9,100 nucleotides of DNA from Muribaculaceae bacterium. Its GTDB lineage: Bacteria; Bacteroidota; Bacteroidia; Bacteroidales; Muribaculaceae. The stretch lies in assembly GCA_016302215.1 (NCBI GenBank), contig JAEDNZ010000072.1:1-9100 (forward strand), written 5' to 3'. Positions 1-6,224 of the stretch are shown here, in pieces. The stretch's first letter is position 1. Every line of letters begins with the position of its first letter. Position numbers and translations under genes: made by a program. The notes below the pieces were generated by a model. It did not search any database. It was not told the origin of the DNA and saw only the letters and a list, made by a program, of their open reading frames with translations.

Positions 1-180
1 GCGCGATAGCGCTTATCGCGGCTAATGCACGGCGGCCTGAAAGACGACATGGCGCTTTGGGTGGGAGCCGATGCGTGGCTCGCTACGCATCGGCGGGGCC
101 GGCGCCCACGAGGCGAGGCTAACTCCAGGCTGAAAGCCGCCACCACAGCGGGGCCGGAGGGCTTTATAGTATCAACTAAT
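1..180. other. GC-rich structured intergenic element, possible dispersed repeat or structured RNA
   Basis: No convincing protein is encoded here. The plus-strand frame ending at the TAA at 120-122 and a roughly 50-codon minus-strand open frame both lack a start and resemble no family I know. The DNA is rich in complementary arms. CGCGATA/TATCGCG pair at 2-8 and 14-20. GCCGATGCGT/ACGCATCGGC pair perfectly at 67-76 and 85-94 around an 8-nt loop. GTGGG/CCCAC (61-65 and 105-109) extend that hairpin. GGCGGC/GCCGCC (31-36 and 136-141) could close the whole unit. A 10-nt direct repeat, GCGGGGCCGG, occurs at 93-102 and 148-157. It does not look like a tRNA, tmRNA or RNase P RNA: I see none of their signature segments. 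It may be a dispersed intergenic repeat, a structured RNA or the 3' part of an upstream transcript. The element may extend beyond the left edge. Confidence 0.45.
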
Positions 181-193
181 TGACGACAAGGCT

Positions 194-210
194 CGCTTGA
201 TTATCAAGCG
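194..210. terminator. 17-bp palindrome, possible terminator hairpin
   Basis: The arms CGCTTGAT (194-201) and ATCAAGCG (203-210) are exact inverse complements around a single T. As RNA this folds into a 7-bp stem with a 3-nt loop, followed on the plus strand by only three T residues before AACC. It could be a weak terminator for whatever lies to the left, or a DNA-binding palindrome upstream of tilS. The short T-run makes the terminator reading tentative. Confidence 0.35.
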
Positions 211-282
211 TTTAACCATCGGGGAGTTTACTTTTTGTCTATATTTTTAAACTTTAAGGTGTCAGAGGCAGTCAAAATTTAG

Positions 283-290
283 TATCTTTG
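283..290 (+). promoter_or_regulatory. Bacteroidota -7 promoter box for tilS
   Basis: TATCTTTG matches the Bacteroidota -7 consensus TAnnTTTG exactly. The DNA upstream (236-282) is AT-rich, in contrast to the GC-rich surroundings, but no good TTTG -33 box sits 19-21 bp upstream, so the -33 match is weak. Transcription would begin near 297, only a few bases before the ATG at 300, so the message would be leaderless or nearly so. The box also overlaps an in-frame TTG at 288-290, which argues against that TTG as a start codon. Confidence 0.6.
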
Positions 291-299
291 CAAAAGTTC

Positions 300-1676
300 A
301 TGGCATCGACATTCATCGACATAGTATCTGACACCATCGAGCGCGAAGGGCTGCTCCGCCACGACGGCGAGCCGGTGCTCGTGGCCGTCAGCGGCGGCGC
401 CGACTCGGTGGCGCTGCTGAGCGCGCTCACGGAGCTGGGCTACGCCTGCGAGGCTCTGCACTGCAACTTCGGGCTGCGCGGTGACGAGTCAGAGCGCGAC
501 ATGCACCATGCCGAGCAGGTGGCGCAGGCGCTGCACTGCCCGCTGAGCGTGAAGCGCTTTGACGTGAAGGCGCGCTGCAGCGCCACGGGCGAGTCAGTGG
601 AGATGGCTTGCCGCGAGCTGCGATATGCGTGGTTTGATGAAGAGTTGCGGCGCCGCGGCGCCCAAGCCATCGCCGTGGGCCACCATCGCGACGACAACAT
701 CGAGACATTTATGCTCAACCTGCTGCGCGGCAGCGGATTAGCGGGGCTTGCGGCGATGAGCTATCGCAATGAGCGCGAGGTGGTGCGCCCGCTGCTCGAT
801 GTGTCGCGCGCCATGGTCACCGACTATCTGAGCGAGCGTGGCCTGACCTATGTGACCGACTCGACCAACGCCTCCGATGAGTATCGGCGCAATAGGCTGC
901 GCAACAAGGTATTGCCGCTGCTCTATGAGCTCTTTCCCGGCGCCCCTGACACCATATCGGCCTCACTGAGCCACCTCGCCGACAACCGCCGCCTCTACCG
1001 CAAAGGCATAGCGGCGCTGACAGCCCCGGCCATCGGTGCCGACGGCGCCATCGACGTGCGGCGCCTCATCGCCGACCACGGCACCGCCGATGCCACGCTG
1101 CTGCTCTTTGAGCTGCTGCGCCCCGCGCTGTTCAATATGACCCATGCAGCCGACATCGTCAGAGCGGTCGCCGCCGGGCGTTCGGGGATGCGCATCAGCA
1201 GCGCCACCACGGAGATGATGCTCAGCTACGGCGTGCTCAGAACCGCGCCGCTCCACTCTGCCGACGACGACGAGGCCGTGACTATCAGCCTCGATGGCAA
1301 CACCGACATCACCACGCCGATAGCCATCAGCGTGAGCACAGAGCACATCGCCGCCTTTGACGCCAACGGCTTAGACGACAACACCTTGGTGCTCGACAGC
1401 GCCGCCCTCGCCGGCAACCCCACCTGGCAGCTGCGCCACCCGCGCCGCGGCGACAAGATGCGCCCCTACGGCATGAGGCAGCAACGGCTCCTCAGCGAGA
1501 TATTCAAGAAACGACACATCGCCGCCGACAAGCGCGCCTCGGTGTGGCTCCTCACGCGCAACGACGTGATAATCTGGGCCATAGGTGTGCGCACCTCGGC
1601 CGAATTTAACATCAAGACGACCAAAAACAATCAATTATTCATAAAACTTCAAGCAAAACAAATTCAAAACCAATGA
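300..1676 (+). CDS. tilS: tRNA(Ile)-lysidine synthetase TilS
   Basis: TilS uses ATP and lysine to convert C34 of the CAU-anticodon tRNA-Ile to lysidine, so that the tRNA reads AUA and is charged with isoleucine. It is a cytoplasmic, normally essential enzyme. The 458-residue product has the ATP-pyrophosphatase P-loop SGGADS at residues 31-36. It also has the family segments HCNFGLRGDES, GHHRDDNIET followed by LLRGSGLAGL, RPLLDVSR, and DSTNASDEYRRNRLRNKVLP. The C-terminal TilS domain shows RRGDKMRPYGM, a LLSEIFKKRHI-like segment and the terminal WAIGVR motif. Length and domain order are normal for the family. I chose the ATG at 300: the upstream in-frame TTG (288) lies inside the promoter box, and the next Met is beyond the P-loop. 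The stop overlaps the next gene's ATG (ATGA), indicating co-transcription and likely translational coupling. The last few codons are A-rich because they double as the downstream gene's leader. Confidence 0.96.
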   Translation: MASTFIDIVSDTIEREGLLRHDGEPVLVAVSGGADSVALLSALTELGYACEALHCNFGLRGDESERDMHHAEQVAQALHCPLSVKRFDVKARCSATGESVEMACRELRYAWFDEELRRRGAQAIAVGHHRDDNIETFMLNLLRGSGLAGLAAMSYRNEREVVRPLLDVSRAMVTDYLSERGLTYVTDSTNASDEYRRNRLRNKVLPLLYELFPGAPDTISASLSHLADNRRLYRKGIAALTAPAIGADGAIDVRRLIADHGTADATLLLFELLRPALFNMTHAADIVRAVAAGRSGMRISSATTEMMLSYGVLRTAPLHSADDDEAVTISLDGNTDITTPIAISVSTEHIAAFDANGLDDNTLVLDSAALAGNPTWQLRHPRRGDKMRPYGMRQQRLLSEIFKKRHIAADKRASVWLLTRNDVIIWAIGVRTSAEFNIKTTKNNQLFIKLQAKQIQNQ

Positions 1677-3934
1677 AAAACAAGTTACTGCTGACAATCC
1701 TGTGTGCCGGCGGCGCTATGACGGCAATGGCCCTCGATGCTGACATCGTGGCCACCCAAGCCTATCGCTGGCACGGCGACACCATCACCCAAGGCCAATA
1801 CAAAGCCTATGCTCCCACGGCCACCTCGCTGCTCTCCACCTACTCGGCGAAGCCCGGCTATTACATGCCCATCGAGAAAGAATGGCACCTCAAAAACGAC
1901 ATCTCGGCCTATCCCGCCCTCGAGACACCGAACGTGCTCCACACAGCCATATATAATATGGGTCTCGACGAAATGGTCAACGCCGTAGAGCCTGACACCA
2001 CGCTGCGCACCGGCAAGGAGTGGGCCGGCGTATGGACCCGCGATGTCAGCTACTCGATACTGCTGTCAATGTCGTATCTGCAGACCGAGGCTTCCAAGAT
2101 ATCTCTGATGAAGAAGGTGACTCCCACCGGCCGCATCATTCAAGACACCGGCAGCGGCGGCGCCTGGCCTGTAAGCTCTGACCGCCTCATCTGGAGCGTT
2201 GCCGCATACGAGATATATAAGGTCACCGGCGAACAAGCATGGCTCGACTATATCTACCCCATCATACGCAACTCAGTGGAGGACGACCTGCTCATCACTC
2301 ACGAGACAGCCTCCGGCCTGGTCAAGGGCGAGACTTCATTTATCGACTGGCGCGAGCAGAGCCACCCGCGGTGGATGCAGACCGCCGACATCTATCAGAC
2401 CGAGACGCTGAGCACCTCGATAGTGCACTATGAGACACTCACCATCCTCGCCAAGCTCGCCGCCGCCAAGGGCGACAAGAAAGCCGCCGAGCGATACTCT
2501 GCGCTGGCTCAGCGCATCAGCGACGCCATCAACACTACGCTGTGGATGGCTGACAAGGGCTACTACGCCATGTACACCTACGGCCGCCAGTATCAGGTGC
2601 TCAACCCGCGCGCCGAGACGCTGGGCGAGTCGCTCGCCATACTCTACGGCATCGCCGACGCTGACCGCGCTCGCCTCATCACCGAGAGCCACCCCACCAC
2701 ACCCTTCGGCGTCGCCATCTTCTACCCGCAGATTTCCGACATGCCGCCATACCACAACAACGCCCTGTGGCCATGGGTAGGCGCTTACTGGGCCCTCGCC
2801 AACGCCCACGTGGGCAACGAAGCCGGCCTCCTCGAGGCTATCGGAGCCATCTATCGCCCGGCCGCCCTCTTCTGCACCAACAAGGAGAACTTTGTGATAG
2901 AAAACGGCGACATCGCCACCGAGCTCAACTCATCAAATATGCTGTGGTGTCTCGCCGGCAACCTGGCGCTCACTCACCGCATACTATTCGGCATCACCTT
3001 TGAGGACAACGCCCTGAGCCTGCACCCCGTGGTGCCCAAGGCCCTCGCCGCCGAGCGCACACTGCGCAACTTCAACTATCGCGGCGCCTCGCTCGACATC
3101 ACCGTCAAGGGCTATGGCAACGTTATCAAGTCGTGCACCATCAACGGCCGAGAGCAAGCACCCACCCTGCCCGGCAACCTCAAAAAAGGCAAATACACCA
3201 TCGTAATCACCCTCGCTGACAACGAGATGACCACCAACAAGGTCAACCGCGTGGCCAACGCAAAGGCGCCGCTCACACCCATCACATGGACCGAGGGCAA
3301 CACCCTGCACTGGAACCCCATCGAATACATAGGCCACTACAAAGTGCTGCGCAACGGCAAGGCCGTGGCCACCACGCGCTGCACCACTTACGACATCAGC
3401 ACCCCCGGCGTATATCAGGTGGTGGGCGTCAGCACCGACGGCATCGAGTCATTTGCCTCACAGCCCTTCAGCACCAACGTCATAGCCTCGTATGAGTTGC
3501 CCGGCGAAGGCACCACCCTCGCCTCGCCCGAGGTAAGCTACATGCCCAAGGAGGCCCTCGTCGGATATCACGGCGCCGGATTTGTGGAGGTTGACCACCA
3601 CAGCGCTCCCATCACCGTCAGCGTCAACGCTCCCGCTGCCGGCCGCTATGCCCTGACACTCACATACGCCAACGGCAACGGTCCCGTCAACACCGAGAAC
3701 AAATGCTGTGTGCGCACCATCAGCGTCAACGGCAACCGCGCCGGCATCGTGGTGATGCCGCACCGTGGCGTGGCCAACTGGAATGACTGGGGCGCTTCAA
3801 GCACACTCATCGTGGACCTCGCCGCCGGCGCCAACACCGTGACGATAGACTATCGTCCCGAAAACGAAAACATGAACCTCCACACCAACCATGCTATCAT
3901 CGACCGCCTCAACCTGGAGCTGTTGGCCGATTGA
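1673..3934 (+). CDS. Secreted six-hairpin glycoside hydrolase-like protein with Fn3-like and CBM35-like domains
   Basis: This 753-residue exported protein probably cleaves a glycan in the periplasm or outside the cell; the substrate is unknown. A signal peptide (residues 1-20, MKNKLLLTIL then a hydrophobic stretch to AMA) is followed by an (alpha/alpha)6-toroid-like domain at about 85-440. That domain has WTRD at 121-124, SFIDWRE near 222-228, AETLGES near 314-320, LWPWVGAYWALA near 365-376 and FVIENGD near 407-413. Such segments are typical of six-hairpin/MGH1-like glycosidases, and D124, D225, E228 and E410 are acidic candidates for catalysis. A beta-sandwich closing domain (about 440-515) follows, then an Fn3-like segment (about 530-605), then a CBM6/35-like carbohydrate-binding module (about 607-753, with PAAGRYALTLTYANG and a terminal IIDRLNLEL strand). 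The ATG overlaps the tilS stop and sits behind an A-rich leader with no Shine-Dalgarno sequence. The CAZy family is not assignable by eye. The cysteine at residue 11 is not in a proper lipobox. Confidence 0.8.
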   Translation: MKNKLLLTILCAGGAMTAMALDADIVATQAYRWHGDTITQGQYKAYAPTATSLLSTYSAKPGYYMPIEKEWHLKNDISAYPALETPNVLHTAIYNMGLDEMVNAVEPDTTLRTGKEWAGVWTRDVSYSILLSMSYLQTEASKISLMKKVTPTGRIIQDTGSGGAWPVSSDRLIWSVAAYEIYKVTGEQAWLDYIYPIIRNSVEDDLLITHETASGLVKGETSFIDWREQSHPRWMQTADIYQTETLSTSIVHYETLTILAKLAAAKGDKKAAERYSALAQRISDAINTTLWMADKGYYAMYTYGRQYQVLNPRAETLGESLAILYGIADADRARLITESHPTTPFGVAIFYPQISDMPPYHNNALWPWVGAYWALANAHVGNEAGLLEAIGAIYRPAALFCTNKENFVIENGDIATELNSSNMLWCLAGNLALTHRILFGITFEDNALSLHPVVPKALAAERTLRNFNYRGASLDITVKGYGNVIKSCTINGREQAPTLPGNLKKGKYTIVITLADNEMTTNKVNRVANAKAPLTPITWTEGNTLHWNPIEYIGHYKVLRNGKAVATTRCTTYDISTPGVYQVVGVSTDGIESFASQPFSTNVIASYELPGEGTTLASPEVSYMPKEALVGYHGAGFVEVDHHSAPITVSVNAPAAGRYALTLTYANGNGPVNTENKCCVRTISVNGNRAGIVVMPHRGVANWNDWGASSTLIVDLAAGANTVTIDYRPENENMNLHTNHAIIDRLNLELLAD

Positions 3935-4037
3935 CACAGCCGCGATGCAATAATTTGTGACTGATAACGTTGTATAATTCAAATACGAACAAGCAACTTA
4001 CCCACCCTTACAAAAAACCCAACTTAGATTGAAACTG

Positions 4038-4550
4038 ATGAAACGACAATTAGCAACACTCGTGGGCCTGCTCTTGGTGACCGTGCTCGGCACCAAGGCG
4101 CAGGTCAACATCACCCTCGTGGATAAGGTCAACCCTACCGACGAGATGTTTATTGACATGGCGGTGACTGCCGCCCAGACATCAGTAGATGACGGCGGCA
4201 TGGCATGCGGCGCCGTGGTAATCCTCAACGGCGCGTGGCGCTCGACAGGACGCGCCACAGCCTCGCAGACCGCCGAGGAGGCCGCCATCGCCAAGTCGCG
4301 CCTCAAGAGCCTCGACAATGCCACCATCTACACCGTCAACGAGCCTACGACGGCGGCGCTCAACGCCATCGCCAAGGCCGGCGGCACAAAGGTGGTGTTT
4401 GCCAACTCGCGCTCTGACGTGATGCGCGCCGGCATTTACAGCGAGAGCGACTACGACACCACCGTCCTCGCCGACGGCGTGGCCGAGCAAGTGGAGATGG
4501 TGCAGCTGCTCTATCACCCCGCCTCCACGCTCATCAGCAAGAAACGCTGA
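4038..4550 (+). CDS. Exported cytidine/guanine-deaminase-fold protein lacking zinc ligands (pseudo-deaminase)
   Basis: The 170-residue product has a signal peptide (MKRQLATLVGLLLVTVLGTKA, predicted cut before Q22) and a single domain resembling the CMP/dCMP/guanine deaminase superfamily. By memory alignment with Bacillus-type guanine deaminase, FIDMAVTAA matches helix 1, GAVVILNGAW matches GAVIVKDGxI, TAEEAAI matches HAEVTAI, IYTVNEPTTAALNAI matches LYTSCEPCPMCLGAI, and KVVFANSRSDVMRAGI matches the strand and helix after it. The zinc histidine becomes T78 and both zinc cysteines become T104 and A107, while the proton-shuttle glutamate remains as E80. Deamination by the usual zinc mechanism is therefore not expected. 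Export is also unusual for this fold, which normally acts on cytoplasmic nucleobases or tRNA. It may be a binding or structural protein. I prefer ATG 4038 over the in-frame TTG at 4029. The 103-bp gap upstream has a near-match to a -7 box (TAATTTG, 3951-3957) but no clear promoter. Confidence 0.72.
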   Translation: MKRQLATLVGLLLVTVLGTKAQVNITLVDKVNPTDEMFIDMAVTAAQTSVDDGGMACGAVVILNGAWRSTGRATASQTAEEAAIAKSRLKSLDNATIYTVNEPTTAALNAIAKAGGTKVVFANSRSDVMRAGIYSESDYDTTVLADGVAEQVEMVQLLYHPASTLISKKR

Positions 4551-4576
4551 CGGCTCTGCGCCGCAGCTCTAATCAA

Positions 4577-4622
4577 CGAGAGCGCCGACACTGCCCTGCC
4601 ATCAGGGAGGTCGGCGCTCTCG
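4577..4622. terminator. Bidirectional terminator hairpin between convergent genes
   Basis: CGAGAGCGCCGAC (4577-4589) pairs perfectly with GTCGGCGCTCTCG (4610-4622), a 13-bp GC-rich stem. Inside the 20-nt loop a second short stem, CCCTG (4594-4598) with CAGGG (4603-4607), caps it with a 4-nt loop. It lies 26 bp after the plus-strand stop at 4550 and 21 bp past the minus-strand stop at 4644, so it can serve both convergent genes. Neither side has a strong T-tract, so it may act as a transcript-end stabiliser or depend on other factors. Confidence 0.7.
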
Positions 4623-4643
4623 CTATGCTATGCCGCGCGGCGG

Positions 4644-6077
4644 CTACTGCTGAGCCTGAGGCTGATACACGTAGGCACCCAGGTCAGGCGCGGCGCCGCG
4701 AGCCAGCCCATAGCCGTCGGTGGCAGCCTCGGGCAGCGTCAGCGCCGGGTCGGCCGCGCCGATGGCCGGCGAGTCAGGCATCAGTCGGTAGTCAAAGTAG
4801 TAGTCCTCACGCACCGTGTAGTACAGCGGGTCGGCGCCCCACAGGCAGTTGATAAAGTTGGCGTCATCGGTGCCCTCGCTCTTAAAGAGGCAACGACGGA
4901 AGGTGACAGCCGTGCCCTCGAGGTCGCCGTGCGAGATGTCGCTGCCAAGGCCATAGATGATGCTGTTGGTGAAGTCGGCGCGCGTGTAAGGCAAGCCCGT
5001 GCCGTCATCATCGAGGGTGGCAGAGAGATGCGCAAACTGCAATATCGGGCCGCCGATGGCGGTGAAGAGGTAGTAGTTGGCAAAGGTGCAGTGGTTGAAG
5101 GTATGGCTGCCGCCCTCCAGATACACCACGCCGGCGCCCGCCTCGGCAAACTCGCAGCCCACGGCCTTGACACCGCCGTGGAACGACAGCAGGGCGTAGG
5201 TACCCGAATTGCGCAAGCGGCAGTTGAGCAATGTGACCATAGGCGCCTCGCCGGCCTCAGTATCCTCGCCGTCGATGGTCACGCCCTGTATGGTGTTCTT
5301 GACCACGGTGTTGGTAAGGCGGCTGTCATGCGAGGTGTGGGTAAAGAAGAGCCCGAGCCACTGATTTGACATCAAGTCATAAGGGATATCGGCGGCGACA
5401 TTGCCCATGCGGTCGCCGCAGAGCGTCACAGGCTGCTCCACGGTGCCGTCGGCCTCCAGCGTGCCTCGCACCGCCATATATGCGCCGTCGTGGAAGCACA
5501 GTTTCACGCCGGCATCGAGGGTGAGGCGGCAGTCGGGGCTCACCACCAACGAGTCGTAAACGATGTATGGGCGGTCAGCCACAAAGTGAGTATCCTCGGT
5601 GAGCACCTCGGCCTGCAGACGGTGAGCATCGACGCCCGTGGCAGCCAAGACCACCGAGCGGGTGACGCCGTTGGTGGTGAAGTCAAGGCTTGCGGTGACC
5701 TTGACAGGCTCCATGGTGCCGTTTGACGGCAGGTTGGCATCTACAAAGACAAAGATGGAGTCCTCGCCGCGTATCTCCACATCGTGAAACTCCTCGGCGC
5801 CAAAGCCATCTACGTTGAGGCGAAAGAGACCCGCATTCTCGCCCGAGACGGCGATGCGCGAGATGGATATCGACTTCTTGGCGCGGTTATAGACCACAAA
5901 GCGGTGCACCATCGTGGGCTCCTCAGTGAAGACCTCGCCTAAGTCAAGGGTATCGACGGCAAAGACCGGCTGGTCAGCCTCAGAGGTGGTGAAGCCGTCC
6001 TCGATACACGAGTTCAGCCCCGTGAGAGCGGCCACCGCCGCTACGGCTATCGCTATGATATGTAAAATCTTTTTCAT
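4644..6077 (-). CDS. Surface-type lipoprotein with DUF1573-like and right-handed beta-helix domains
   Basis: Starting from the ATG at 6077 the product is 477 residues. It has a lipoprotein signal peptide (MKKILHIIAIAVAAVAALTG, lipobox LNSC with Cys24). After the cysteine come IED residues, resembling the acidic lipoprotein export signal that directs Bacteroidota lipoproteins to the cell surface. Residues about 38-150 look like a DUF1573/Ig-like domain (DTLDLGEVF, then VVYNRAKKSISISRIAVSG). Residues about 155-410 show the spaced short strands of a right-handed parallel beta-helix (LTLDAGVKL, GTLEADGT, VTLLNCRLRN, AVGCEF, NHCTFAN, FTNSIIYG, RRCLF). The C-terminal stretch, with DSPAIGAAD and APDLGAYVY, matches the ending commonly called choice-of-anchor Q. 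A GTG nine codons upstream (6104) would put charged residues before the natural signal start, so I reject it. The function is unknown. A glycan-binding or adhesin-like role fits the fold, but no polysaccharide-lyase catalytic set is recognisable. It is transcribed divergently from lptD. Confidence 0.8.
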   Translation of the reverse strand: MKKILHIIAIAVAAVAALTGLNSCIEDGFTTSEADQPVFAVDTLDLGEVFTEEPTMVHRFVVYNRAKKSISISRIAVSGENAGLFRLNVDGFGAEEFHDVEIRGEDSIFVFVDANLPSNGTMEPVKVTASLDFTTNGVTRSVVLAATGVDAHRLQAEVLTEDTHFVADRPYIVYDSLVVSPDCRLTLDAGVKLCFHDGAYMAVRGTLEADGTVEQPVTLCGDRMGNVAADIPYDLMSNQWLGLFFTHTSHDSRLTNTVVKNTIQGVTIDGEDTEAGEAPMVTLLNCRLRNSGTYALLSFHGGVKAVGCEFAEAGAGVVYLEGGSHTFNHCTFANYYLFTAIGGPILQFAHLSATLDDDGTGLPYTRADFTNSIIYGLGSDISHGDLEGTAVTFRRCLFKSEGTDDANFINCLWGADPLYYTVREDYYFDYRLMPDSPAIGAADPALTLPEAATDGYGLARGAAPDLGAYVYQPQAQQ

Positions 6078-6120
6078 GACTTTTCTGACTATCAAGCCTC
6101 GCACACACAGAGGCTATAAT

Positions 6121-6136
6121 GTTACGATATTATAAC
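6121..6136. promoter_or_regulatory. Imperfect 16-bp palindrome in the divergent intergenic region
   Basis: GTTACGATATTATAAC is symmetrical at 12 of 16 positions (GTTA..ATAT..TAAC). It lies 44 bp upstream of the minus-strand lipoprotein start and 25 bp upstream of the lptD -33 box, a place where an operator could act on both genes. AT-rich promoter DNA produces such patterns by chance, and I see no canonical promoter for the lipoprotein gene, so this is only a candidate. Confidence 0.2.
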
Positions 6137-6160
6137 GTAGGAGTATTGCATTTATTATAT

Positions 6161-6191
6161 TTTGCCGTAACAGCGAAAATGCTTAACTTTG
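6161..6191 (+). promoter_or_regulatory. Canonical Bacteroidota promoter for lptD
   Basis: TTTG at 6161-6164, a 19-bp spacer and TAACTTTG at 6184-6191 match the Bacteroidota housekeeping consensus (TTTG, 19-21 bp, TAnnTTTG) with no mismatch. Transcription should start near 6198, leaving a leader of about 27 nt before the proposed TTG start. The in-frame TTG at 6189 falls within the -7 box and cannot be the start of this transcript. Confidence 0.85.
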
Positions 6192-6224
6192 CACCAATTA
6201 TACACCTTTACGAGCCCTCCTGCT

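Noticed and set aside
3..122. Possible C-terminal end of an upstream plus-strand gene
   Set aside because: The 39-codon frame is Arg/Ala/Gly-rich with no recognisable motif and coincides with dense inverted repeats; it looks like noncoding GC-rich DNA.
288..290. In-frame TTG as the start of tilS
   Set aside because: It is the last three bases of the -7 promoter box TATCTTTG, so the transcript from that promoter would not include it; ATG 300 gives a normal TilS N-terminus.
2336..2809. Long antisense open frame inside the hydrolase gene
   Set aside because: It is a shadow of GC-rich codon use on the plus strand: no start context, no family resemblance, and fully contained within a well-supported gene.
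3951..3986. Promoter for the pseudo-deaminase gene (TAATTTG, TATAATTC) and a weak GTAT/ATAC inverted repeat
   Set aside because: The -7-like boxes deviate from consensus and no TTTG lies at the right spacing; the inverted repeat is only 4 bp. Not strong enough to annotate separately.
6102..6104. GTG at 6104 as the start of the minus-strand lipoprotein
   Set aside because: It adds nine residues, several charged, before a textbook lipoprotein signal peptide that begins at the ATG at 6077.
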